Positions 46,864-55,099 of a stretch of DNA of 64,000 nucleotides are shown piece by piece. Both the position numbers and the translations under genes were made by a program. Source of the stretch: Paenibacillus amylolyticus (GTDB lineage Bacteria > Bacillota > Bacilli > Paenibacillales > Paenibacillaceae); the NCBI RefSeq assembly GCF_003719335.1, contig NZ_RIAS01000016.1, forward strand, positions 1 to 64,000. The letters run 5' to 3'. The notes under the pieces are model-generated. The model searched no databases. It was not told the DNA's origin and saw only the letters and a list, made by a program, of their open reading frames with translations. Numbering within the stretch: the first letter of the stretch is position 1; every line of letters starts with the position of its first letter.

Positions 46864-48132
46864 GTGGGAAAAATAGTATTTGAATATGTAGGACATAAAC
46901 AAAAAATTAAAGAGATATACGAGTTCTGTTCTAAATATGGAATAAAAGTAGTGGTAGATGAATCGGAGTTTTATAAAGCATTAGACTATGACAACTTTGA
47001 TATAGATGAGTTTCTTGAAGGGAATTTTTTCGTTGAAGATGTGCATATCACAGAAGATACATTAATTAGAATTTTACTGCCAGCTGTAGAAGAATATGAG
47101 TTTGTAACAATCGATTTTTGTCATACTCAGATCATTGAAGCTCAGAAAGGGGAATTAATAGATTGTGCAAAGTTCATAGGCCCACGTTCAGCGCTATTTT
47201 ATGTTAAATATGATTATAATTTAGCTGAGAATTTCAATAATACTCTTCTTTGGGTTCAACAAAGATGGGGAGATAAAGAGGTAAGTATTAGTTTAACCAG
47301 AGGTATTACCAGCTTTGGAATAAGATTGTCTATGGATAACTTATATGATGGATTCTGTCCTCCAGTTGAAAGTCAAGATATCTTCATTTACATTTCATCG
47401 AACGCTGATACAGAGCCTAAAACATTTGAAGAAATTGTTGAAGCTTATATTTTTGAGATTCAAAGTTCACTTTCCTTAAGCATTCATCGTTCCGAAAGAC
47501 AAACTAGCCTCTATTATTATGAAGAGGAATCAAGTCCTGAAAAGTCTGTTGGATTAAGACCGTTAATGTATGGAAAAGGGATATCAAATCTTATCAAGAT
47601 ATATAATTCATGTAATGAAGTACAGGATAATGAATATCGTATTTTAAATTATACGAAAGTGATTGAGTATGTTTCTCAAACCGTAATACGTAAAGAAATG
47701 TTAGGTTCGATATTACAGAAGTTGTATAGTCCAAGAGCTTTGCAACCTGATGCTACATACATTTTAGAATTAGAAGAGTTATATAATGGACACCGTAATA
47801 ATCAGAAGGATAATCAGGCTATAAAACTTACGGTTGAAACATGCTGCGATTTGTCTGATTTAATTGGTATGGCACCAACATATTTAAAGAAATTTAAAGA
47901 TATAAACCGAAGAACAGCAAGTAAGGAATTGAAAGCTGCTTGCTTAGAAGAGCTTGCCAGTTCTATATCAGATACTCGAAATATGATAGCCCATGCCAAA
48001 ACAAATTATAAACTGAAGGGCAATGAATGCCCTATCGATCAACTTGGCGATTTCGCCGAATGCTTAAAAGTCGTTGCGGTTCAAGTTATTCGTTGGTTTG
48101 CAAGGCAGCCTGAAGATAGCAGAATTATATAA
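46864..48132 (+). CDS. HEPN-motif protein (422 aa)
   Basis: The C-terminal region carries ISDTRNMIAHAKTNY (about residues 368-382), an RNxxxH motif as in HEPN ribonuclease domains, in a helical context. The N-terminal about 220 residues are mixed alpha/beta and unrecognised. The start is GTG 46864 after AAAGGATGAGA. It differs in sequence from the HEPN-motif protein at 37185-39023. It stands alone; a small decayed stretch follows. Role in defence inferred. Confidence 0.62.
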   Translation: MGKIVFEYVGHKQKIKEIYEFCSKYGIKVVVDESEFYKALDYDNFDIDEFLEGNFFVEDVHITEDTLIRILLPAVEEYEFVTIDFCHTQIIEAQKGELIDCAKFIGPRSALFYVKYDYNLAENFNNTLLWVQQRWGDKEVSISLTRGITSFGIRLSMDNLYDGFCPPVESQDIFIYISSNADTEPKTFEEIVEAYIFEIQSSLSLSIHRSERQTSLYYYEEESSPEKSVGLRPLMYGKGISNLIKIYNSCNEVQDNEYRILNYTKVIEYVSQTVIRKEMLGSILQKLYSPRALQPDATYILELEELYNGHRNNQKDNQAIKLTVETCCDLSDLIGMAPTYLKKFKDINRRTASKELKAACLEELASSISDTRNMIAHAKTNYKLKGNECPIDQLGDFAECLKVVAVQVIRWFARQPEDSRII

Positions 48133-48846
48133 ATGGAATGAGGGATCACCATGAAAACTTCTAATGAAATTTAAGAGATGAAGCCCTTTCAGAGCAAATT
48201 GATAGAAAAACAGAATTAAAAAACTCTTACCTAGGAAGAACAAGATGGTTTGGATCGAACCATTCACCAAGCCAAGGGGTGCGAGTTTGAAAATGTCTTG
48301 GTAGTTGTTAAACCTGGAGCTAATCAAAATTATAATGAGAATATAGAGTATTTTATGTCGCTGCTAGTAGAGCTCAAAATAATCTATATTTTTGTGTCCC
48401 AATAGGACAGTATTCACATTTCTCTTAATGCTGCAGAGTGTTTTCTCTACAACCCAAGGCTTAATTCATCCAGCACATCAGGTTCCTTCAAAATCTTCCG
48501 TAGCTAGCATAAGTATCCCTTGAAACATAAATCTTCAGAGTCATTGGAATTTGGAAATTTCATGATACTATGATTAGCTATTATCAAAGTAAACACTATA
48601 GGCCGCTGATTTTGCGCATAATCTTAGTATTGAACCTTTTATGTTAATTTACTATTAATCAATTTCTAACCCTGTTAAAAGGATCTCATTCAAGAAGTAA
48701 CGAGTAGGTATAGAAAAATTGAAGATTCAAAAAGTGTTTTCCAGAATTTTAAAATAAGAATAACTAAGTAAATATGTTGATTGCTTTTGATGAAAATTGG
48801 GGTAGAAAACCTTTAAACTTTTCATTTTGGTAAGGAGTACTTATAT
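48133..48846. other. Intergenic stretch with coding remnants
   Basis: Short out-of-frame fragments (about 48150-48420) suggest a decayed gene, but I cannot name it. The last 20 bases hold TAAGGAGT, the ribosome binding site of the membrane-protein gene. Confidence 0.3.
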
Positions 48847-49569
48847 ATGAAAACATTTTTCGAAACTGGGATTCCAGCTCTTATTACAGCAGTGACTGCG
48901 GCCTTTTTATTCATTAAATTGTTTATAAAGACATCAAAAAAAACGTTAGTTGATAACGCAATAGAAGTTCGGAGCATAAACTTATGGGAACAATTTTTAG
49001 AGCATATTTTAATCTCTTTCGTTATCGTCATCTTACTATTGACCCCTGTTGTAACAGCAGATATATCCATTTTTAAATTAGAGTTGATTTTCATTGGAAC
49101 ATTTCTTATTTTTCTTATTAGCGCTTTAATAATAATTATTTACTTTATACGTTTTTTGTATAAAGGATTTAAAAGTAAAATTCTAAATGCTTCCCTACTA
49201 ATTAATTTTATTACAATTATTTTTTTGCCCTTTCAAGGACTTAAAACGATAGTTAACATGGATTCACTAAATAAATTAACAAGTGACTATATTATCACTT
49301 TTCTTGTTATTGTTTTGCTTGTTTTATATATAGCACTTGTTTTAGCGGCTTACCCAAAGTTGTTCAGATTTTTCAACAAAAAAGAGCACAAGCCACTTAA
49401 GATTGAAATAATATCTAATCAAATCGAAAAATTACAAACACTAAATTTTCATTATATGATTGACAGTGAGAGGCATGTATTATCTGAACATAATAATATA
49501 GACAAGATAAATGATTCTTTTTATATTTACTATCCTAAAGAAAATGTTCTAATAAAATATTTTAAATAA
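48847..49569 (+). CDS. Cargo membrane protein (240 aa)
   Basis: Four to five predicted membrane segments (about residues 8-25, 55-75, 80-105, 115-135, 150-175), then a C-terminal soluble domain of about 60 residues. The first segments are separated by a basic loop (KTSKKT). Very AT-rich. No family recognised. ATG 48847 follows TAAGGAG. It could be a pore-forming or membrane-damaging defence effector, but no motif shows this. Confidence 0.55.
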   Translation: MKTFFETGIPALITAVTAAFLFIKLFIKTSKKTLVDNAIEVRSINLWEQFLEHILISFVIVILLLTPVVTADISIFKLELIFIGTFLIFLISALIIIIYFIRFLYKGFKSKILNASLLINFITIIFLPFQGLKTIVNMDSLNKLTSDYIITFLVIVLLVLYIALVLAAYPKLFRFFNKKEHKPLKIEIISNQIEKLQTLNFHYMIDSERHVLSEHNNIDKINDSFYIYYPKENVLIKYFK

Positions 49570-49636
49570 AGTTACATTGACGAGTCAAACAAACGTATTC
49601 CCTAAAACCTAATCTTGATAAAATGAGGATAAATTA

Positions 49637-49805
49637 GTGAGCATAGAAAAGGTTCTTTATTTTGTTCAATCATCAAACTATGAACAAGTGGCACTCCTCA
49701 GGTGAAAAGTACAATTGCTGAGAAAAGTCATTGATTAATATCAGTTATTCTTGGAACATCAAAGACTTAAATGGACTGACACAATGTTGTTGGCAAATTT
49801 ATTGC
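49637..49805 (+). pseudogene. N-terminal relic of the 279-aa accessory gene
   Basis: GTGAGCATAGAAAAGGTTC at 49637 and the following SIEKVLYFVQSSNYEQ and QRLKWTDTMLLANLL stretches match the start of the gene at 53367 (SIEKILYFVQSSNYEQ). A frame change and stop follow early, and similarity ends near 49805. It is a second, independently decayed copy, besides the one near 19.9 kb. Confidence 0.75.
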
Positions 49806-49873
49806 AAGCAAACAGGCATTGATCTCCACTATTATAGCTGGTTAATATCGGTGATGATTGTATGATAGAACCT

Positions 49874-49910
49874 AAACTCCTCAGTAACTTATAGTACGGG
49901 GAGTTTTTTT
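49874..49910 (+). terminator. Intrinsic terminator
   Basis: AAACTCC and GGGGAGTT pair around a 17-base loop, followed by T7. Confidence 0.55.
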
Positions 49911-50051
49911 GTATTCTATGAACTTCCATTCTGAGGGTATAGCCACCTTTCCCCCACAAGGCTATACTTATCTTCGCATAGAGTTGAGTTATTAATCACA
50001 TTAAAAGAAGCTTGGGAGGGATATATCCCCCAAATCTGTTAGGAGGACTCC

Positions 50052-50588
50052 ATGAGAAAGCTGGATTATTTACTACATACAAGCATAGGCAACTACAAAA
50101 GATACTTGAACCGTTATTACAATCGGTTTGATTTCCAAATCGTCCAGGAAACATATAGTAAAACGAGCATGCCTCTCGAAGAAAAACGTAGATTTCAGCA
50201 AAAACTAGATGAATACATGCGCAGCAACAATCGAAAGGCCTTTCACGGACCAATCGTATTGCAATTAGATTTCTTTCCGAAGCGAAGGAAACCACCCAGT
50301 ATATACAAGCTTGCTAAGAACTATATTGACCTAATGTATCCAAGGGAAACACGGAAAATTCGTCTACCAATGAAAGACGATCGACAGATTTCCATACTTA
50401 TAGTCAATTATCACGTTCAGGAAGAAAATGAAGAACACTTAACTCGTCTTACCATAGCTCCTATGCGAGACTTTATGAAAGACTTGAAACTATACGAAAT
50501 TATTAGATCGGGTTCTGGCTTCTCAGAAGATGATGGGTATATGTTTTACGATGTAGATAATTTAATTAGTAGTGTAAGAAAAGGATGA
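50052..50588 (+). CDS. RusA-fold-like protein 1 (178 aa)
   Basis: ATG 50052 after TAGGAGGAC. FHGPIVLQLDFFPKRRK, IYKLAKNYIDLMYP and LPMKDDRQISILIVNY (about residues 65-120) follow the strand-helix-strand order of RusA-type Holliday junction resolvases, where DxxN-LAK and DDxQ segments form the active site. The first acidic motif is poor (IYKLAKN), so this paralogue may be inactive. A second, better-conserved RusA-like gene follows in another frame. Fold assignment is my inference from motif order. Confidence 0.5.
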   Translation: MRKLDYLLHTSIGNYKRYLNRYYNRFDFQIVQETYSKTSMPLEEKRRFQQKLDEYMRSNNRKAFHGPIVLQLDFFPKRRKPPSIYKLAKNYIDLMYPRETRKIRLPMKDDRQISILIVNYHVQEENEEHLTRLTIAPMRDFMKDLKLYEIIRSGSGFSEDDGYMFYDVDNLISSVRKG

Positions 50589-50637
50589 TCTCGATGAGCT
50601 AGAGCACGCACTGGAGTTCCTGGAAGATCACAGAAAA

Positions 50638-51285
50638 TTGGAAAGGAATCTTAATCTTCCCGTGGACTTAAATATTAAAACTCACTATTTGCGAAGAGCA
50701 CAATCTGCATTTTTGAAAGGGTTAGACATCAATCCCGGTCATCTGTCTCTTCTTTACAATACTATAGAAGAATCTGGTTATAAGTGGAATCTATTCAAAG
50801 ATTTGCGAGACCAATATCGCCGAGAACTAATTATTTCTGTACCATTTACACCACTCGAATCTACAGCTCTACCTACTAAAGATGGAGAAACCAAACAATT
50901 TAAGAAATTAATACAATTGATGCTTAACAAATATAAAGAAAAGTATTTTATCCTTCGCCCGCTTCTCGTTAATTTGAAGGTAACCATTAATAATGGATTT
51001 TCTTGGGAATCCGGTTGGCTGTGAATGAGCGTCAAACCATAATTCGGTTGGTGGCTTTAAAATCTCATTAACCACTGGGATGATCTTGCGTGCTAGATTG
51101 TCTAAATCACTCTCCTGGTTCATCGCAGGCACATAAAGGAATATCAAGTTATTAAGCTGCCACGTGCCATTAACGATCCTGAAGAGGGTGTAGCAAGGGT
51201 TATCCTAGGGGAATATGAACCATTCCATAATCTTTGGGGAACAATAGACAAACTCATTGACGCATGGAGACATCGAATTGACTGA
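50638..51285 (+). pseudogene. RusA-like protein 2, split by 123-bp inversion
   Basis: The plus strand reads to NNGFSWESGWL and stops at 51022. Flipping exactly 51022-51144 restores one frame: GWL, IFLYVPAMNQESDLDNLARK, IIPVVNEILKPPTELWFDAHS, then QVIKLPRAINDPEEGVARVI to a stop at 51283-51285. The flipped segment contains the RusA-type catalytic motif DLDNLARK and the DxxQV turn. The inversion is 41 codons and frame-preserving. As sequenced, the protein is truncated before its active site. The start is uncertain: TTG 50638, or upstream codons after a stop near 50580. It may be translationally linked to RusA-like protein 1. Confidence 0.72.
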
Positions 51286-51593
51286 TTTGTTTAAATTCAT
51301 TTCTCATGAAAGTAACATAGAGAACGGCTAATATCATCCAACAAAGTTCGTATTGTTTTTTGTTGGTGTCACAGTCGCCGGGATGGCTCCATCTACCTAC
51401 GTACCTGCACCGGCTTGTTGCGAGAGTAGTAATTAAGATGGCAGTGTGTCATTTTCACATGAACTATGTTATCCTTTGGATAAATTGAATCAGTCCTCAT
51501 ATCGGAGTAAGGAAGAGGTTTCAATTGAAGATTTTAAAGTAAATCAAGAACTGCTCACCACAATAAATAATCTTTTTTTGGGGGAGATTAGAA

Positions 51594-51754
51594 TGAGTAA
51601 AACGAATGAAGAGTTTAAACAACAAGGAGTTGGCGACCTCCCGAAAGTGAAACTCATGGCACCTTCGTTAGATGGTGGTCCTGATCGGGAAGTGACTGTT
51701 GTTTACCAGCGAAAGGCAAACTATGGAACGCCGTCATTTCTCAAAGATAAATAA
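51594..51754 (+). CDS. Small core accessory protein (53 aa)
   Basis: MSKTNEEFKQQGVGDLPKVK, then a conserved-looking GGPDREVTVVYQRKANY and SFLKDK end. The start at 51594 is supported by GGGGGAG and by the relic copy at 19184, where GGAGG and this ATG are also kept. Unrecognised, soluble, basic. Its recurrence beside the 279-aa gene in both copies suggests it belongs to the transposon core rather than the cargo. Confidence 0.6.
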
Positions 51755-51767
51755 ACAATTTCTCATA

Positions 51768-51797
51768 AAAAGTCAGCGCTTAAATGCTGGCTTTTTT
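51768..51797 (+). terminator. Terminator after 53-aa gene
   Basis: AAGTCAGC and GCTGGCTT pair (one G-T), followed by T6. The relic copy has the same hairpin at 19363-19390. Confidence 0.75.
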
Positions 51798-51862
51798 CCT
51801 TATAATTGATAACGAATGTATCACGTCATCTAAATGTAGGTGAAAAATAAAATCAATTACAT

Positions 51863-53107
51863 CACGCGTGTTGAATATCTATTTTATGTAAATCAATTTC
51901 GGTGAAAAACCGAATCTAAAAAATGATCCTGTAACATCACTATTCGCCATTCGACGGGTAGTTGTTCCGTAAGGAACAAACGAAAAAAACGAATAAATGA
52001 AAGCTCTACATGCTTAGGTACGTTCATTCTTGCCGACTCAAAGAGGCTTTTGAGGATAACATACGCAATTAAAGCACCGTACAACTGACCATAAACGGCA
52101 TTTTCCGTTGTTCCAAATAAGGTGGGCACATTCAAATTTTGCTTGATCCAACGGAAAAAGACTTCAACTTCCCAGCGAGCTTTATACATTTGGGCAATTT
52201 GTTCCCCGCTGACTTCCATTAAGTCGGTAGCCACTCGAATTTCTCGACCCTCGTCATCTTTAAAAACCACCACCCGGTGACGTTCCTGGCTACGATTTTG
52301 GGGCGTACTTAGCTGGCATGAGATGTCCCGAATTACATTCGATTCCTCTGATGGATGTCTGCGGAGGGAGCGAGGCTGATGCAAATAAACGTTATCGCGG
52401 AGCCTAACCACATATGACTGCTTGCTCGTTTTGAAGCGATCCAGTCGCTCTAGTTTTCCATAGGCTCGATCCATGATCATAATGAAATCGGGAAGCACGA
52501 GTTGCTCTGAAATGGGTCCATCATGAAGTGATCCAATCGTTTCTACGACCTTTTCGGGTACTTGCTCCGTTTCTCGCAGGGCAACATGAAGCTTGATCCC
52601 TGCTCTTTTGCCATGGTACGGCGCCCAAGGCAGGCGAGTTTCGCCTATCGTAACTGTGGTCGAGTCGAGCAGAAGAAGCTCTTTAGTAAAAGCCAGCTGC
52701 CGACGAAAACGGCGATTCTTTTGAGAAACCAAAAGATGAAATAACCTCTTGAATACCGTATAAGGTACCTCAGCCGTTTTCGTCGAAATACGGGAATAAT
52801 GTGCTGCTTTAAGCCCCGTCGATTCGGCCAAGTCAGCGCCGCTTCGGTAACTTTTCCACCGGTGTACGGCGGAAAGTGTCCAAAATCCAAGTAACCACTG
52901 AACGGAAAATTGGCGTGATGTATCCTGATATCCTGCATCATGAGCAGCCTGCGCTACTTGTTCGGGTGAGAGAAAGGATTGAAGAAACGAGAGAAATTGG
53001 GTAGAATTTTCCATGGAACCGCCACCTTTCGGAGTTTGTAGGGGTACAAACATTTTACCGAGGTTGCGGTTCTTTTTCTACCTTTTATTGGTTATTCAAC
53101 ACGTGTG
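51863..53107 (-). mobile_element. IS4-family insertion sequence, 1245 bp
   Basis: Terminal inverted repeats CACGCGTGTTGAATA and CACACGTGTTGAATA are flanked by a perfect 9-bp duplication CAATTACAT (51854-51862 and 53108-53116). It carries one intact transposase gene. It inserted between the 53-aa and 279-aa genes without breaking either. The relic copy of the module near 19.4-19.8 kb lacks it, so the insertion post-dates that duplication. Confidence 0.9.
51893..53014 (-). CDS. IS4-family transposase
   Basis: DDE transposase of about 373 aa. First Asp in LLLLDSTTVTIG (about residue 117), second in IMIMDRAYGKLERL (about 189), and Glu in the YKARWEVEVFFRWIKQ signature Y-x2-R-x3-E-x6-K (about 280). 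ATG 53014 follows GAAAGGTGG; an upstream in-frame ATG at 53053 lies before it without such a site. The open frame is intact, so the element could be active. Confidence 0.9.
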   Translation of the reverse strand: MENSTQFLSFLQSFLSPEQVAQAAHDAGYQDTSRQFSVQWLLGFWTLSAVHRWKSYRSGADLAESTGLKAAHYSRISTKTAEVPYTVFKRLFHLLVSQKNRRFRRQLAFTKELLLLDSTTVTIGETRLPWAPYHGKRAGIKLHVALRETEQVPEKVVETIGSLHDGPISEQLVLPDFIMIMDRAYGKLERLDRFKTSKQSYVVRLRDNVYLHQPRSLRRHPSEESNVIRDISCQLSTPQNRSQERHRVVVFKDDEGREIRVATDLMEVSGEQIAQMYKARWEVEVFFRWIKQNLNVPTLFGTTENAVYGQLYGALIAYVILKSLFESARMNVPKHVELSFIRFFRLFLTEQLPVEWRIVMLQDHFLDSVFHRN

Positions 53108-53366
53108 CAATTACATAATTGAATTGAGTTCTAGAAGTTATCCGCTTAAAAAACTTGAATTGAATGAATTAATTAATGGGGGATAGGCAGTCCATAGCTG
53201 AACTAGTTTCATATGAGAAAAATCACGAGGGAGATAGGTACAAATAAACACATTTATCCATATATTAAAACCAATTCTGATACTCACTACTCTTTACTTT
53301 GAATAAAATTTATAAAAGTAGTCAATACCACTCACTAATATGCTGAAGCAAAGGAGAATAAGATTA

Positions 53367-54206
53367 GTGAGCATAGAAAAAATCCTTTATTTTGTTCAAT
53401 CATCGAACTATGAGCAAATGCACAGTTCAAGCGCGAAAGTCCAATTGCTGAGACAAGCCATAAGTGAATATCAATCATCCCTTGGACTTCAGAGACTTGA
53501 GTGGACAGAACAAAATGTTGTTGGCAAATTTATTGCAACTAAAGAGTACGATCTGAAAAATCAGCAATTGTTCGACTTATTTGATAATCATGGAGTTCTA
53601 TCTAAGGTGGTCCGAATTAAATTAAACAAATTAAATGAATCAGAAAAGTTATTGCTTCAAGAATTCTGTATAGCTAGCAACCCATATTTAAGATTTTCTC
53701 CGACCAGAGCTAATAGCGGTCAGAGAGAACAGGAACTCTTTGCATATAAAAAGAAAATCACAAACAACAACATACACTGGTGTTTAGGCCAATGGAAGCA
53801 TTATAAAAGGATCAACTCCAGCTTTGTTGAACACTGGGAATCTATACGCAATCTGGCATGTAAAGAAATGTTGCGTACGAATCAGCACAAAGTAACCTTA
53901 CCTGTAGGGAAGCTAAGTGTAGTAATTTCAGATTCAAACATTGATGCAGATGCTGCATATAAAATGGGAGGGGCGGAACTGCTACAACGAAGTGGGAAAA
54001 TCAATATGGAACAAGTAAGATTATATGCAGCTAGAGGATACTTTTCATTGTCACAAGTGTATAAGCATCTACAGGTGGAGAACATCCAAACGAAATATTT
54101 GCTTTTAACATTAAAAAGCGAGCGCAATATGATGGAGGGACGTATACAGCAGAACAACAGATACTCTTGGATTAACATACAAAGTGAAGCAGAGTGGAAG
54201 CAATAA
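53367..54206 (+). CDS. Unknown core accessory protein (279 aa)
   Basis: GTG 53367 with AAGGAG at ideal spacing; an ATG at 53340 is in frame but precedes that site. Mostly helical, basic, soluble. It opens SIEKILYFVQSSNYEQM; a central RFSPTRANSGQREQELF and a helix-turn-helix-like RLYAARGYFSLSQVYKHLQV near residue 240 could contact DNA. No known family. Two decayed fragments elsewhere in the element (about 19870-19960 and 49637-49805) show it travels with this transposon family. Too short and dissimilar for TnsE. A targeting or regulatory role is possible but unproven. Confidence 0.65.
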   Translation: MSIEKILYFVQSSNYEQMHSSSAKVQLLRQAISEYQSSLGLQRLEWTEQNVVGKFIATKEYDLKNQQLFDLFDNHGVLSKVVRIKLNKLNESEKLLLQEFCIASNPYLRFSPTRANSGQREQELFAYKKKITNNNIHWCLGQWKHYKRINSSFVEHWESIRNLACKEMLRTNQHKVTLPVGKLSVVISDSNIDADAAYKMGGAELLQRSGKINMEQVRLYAARGYFSLSQVYKHLQVENIQTKYLLLTLKSERNMMEGRIQQNNRYSWINIQSEAEWKQ

Positions 54207-54213
54207 ATTTTTG

Positions 54214-54255
54214 AACACAAAAAACCGATGTCAGAGGACATTGGTTTTTTGTGTT
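54214..54255. terminator. Bidirectional terminator
   Basis: Arms of about 19 bp (AACACAAAAAACCGATGTC and its near-complement) with an AGAG loop and A/T runs on both sides, between two converging genes. Confidence 0.82.
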
Positions 54256-54595
54256 AACTATCGAAAAATTCAGATAAGAGCAGGTTAACCTTTTTTAAAT
54301 CGGAATATTTCATAGGCCAAAGCTTCTCATTGATCTCGTTTAGCAATTTCTCTTTATCATTGGTTCCACTTTTAACAAACTTGCTGTAAACAAAGAGTTC
54401 ATGGACATTAACTTGGAGAGCATCCGCGATTTTTTGAAGATTTAACAAGGTGATATTTTTCTCGGCACGTTCAACGCCACCAATGTAGGAGAAGTGAAAG
54501 CCAGCCATTTCGCCTAACTCTTCCTGTGAATATCCTTGTTTTTTCCGTAATTCGCGAACACGTTGCCCTACTAATCTTAAAACAGGTTCGTTCAT
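54254..54595 (-). CDS. XRE-family regulator 1
   Basis: About 113 aa. Cro/C1-type helix-turn-helix spans residues about 8-65: VGQRVRELRKKQGYSQEELG, then FHFSYIGGVERAEKNITL, the recognition helix. The C-terminal 45 residues are helical and may dimerise. ATG 54595 follows AGAGGTG; GTG 54601 is also in frame. It is divergent from the 108-aa gene, so it may control that promoter region (54596-54723). Confidence 0.85.
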   Translation of the reverse strand: MNEPVLRLVGQRVRELRKKQGYSQEELGEMAGFHFSYIGGVERAEKNITLLNLQKIADALQVNVHELFVYSKFVKSGTNDKEKLLNEINEKLWPMKYSDLKKVNLLLSEFFDS

Positions 54596-54723
54596 TGCCA
54601 CACCTCTAATTCAGTCTAAACAATGCAAAACCTTCCATACATTAATGTATATAGATTATTTAATTAAAATGATAAGTTTATATATCAATTTGTTGGGCAT
54701 AAATGATAAAGGAGGTGGAGGAG

Positions 54724-55050
54724 ATGAATGAAAGACTCCAAGCAGGTATTGAAATTGCTACTGTAACGGCAGAAGGAATTTTGTTTGACGGAAGAATGTA
54801 TACCAATCGAGAAGTGGTCAAGAAGAAATGGTTTGATTTGGCTAGAGAAAAAGGAAAGTGGAAGATTCCTATCATTCATATCAAGGACTATCACGAAGCA
54901 ATTCTGATCATTTCGTTAAAATATCAAGAAGTCAGTGTCGCTACAAGGGTGACCTTAGAAAAGAGAAACGTAAAGGATGTGGAAGATTATTACGATCAAT
55001 TAAACCAACTAAAGCAGCTTAAGAAGAGCATTACAAAACAGATTAACTAA
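54724..55050 (+). CDS. Hypothetical core protein (108 aa)
   Basis: ATG 54724 with GGAGGTGGAGGAG upstream. The sequence alternates strands and helices (LFDGRMYTNREVVKKKWFDL, IPIIHIKDYHEAILII) and ends in a lysine-rich coiled coil (YYDQLNQLKQLKKSITK). Unrecognised. Located between XRE regulator 1 and the TnsF-like gene, it is probably part of the transposon core. Confidence 0.55.
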   Translation: MNERLQAGIEIATVTAEGILFDGRMYTNREVVKKKWFDLAREKGKWKIPIIHIKDYHEAILIISLKYQEVSVATRVTLEKRNVKDVEDYYDQLNQLKQLKKSITKQIN

Positions 55051-55057
55051 ACAAAAA

Positions 55058-55084
55058 AAGCCTTGTTCAAAGAGAACAAGACCT
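55058..55084. terminator. Hairpin between converging genes
   Basis: CTTGTTC / GAACAAG stem preceded by A7 (a T run on the minus strand) between the 108-aa gene and the TnsF-like gene. Confidence 0.5.
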
Positions 55085-55099
55085 AGTTCATAGGTTAAC

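Noticed and set aside
48133..48330. Continuation of the 422-aa protein or a new small gene
   Set aside because: Fragments in several frames with stops and no start signal; treated as unidentified remnants.
53367..54206. 279-aa gene as TnsE
   Set aside because: About half the length of Tn7 TnsE and no recognisable similarity or position-specific motif; left as unknown.
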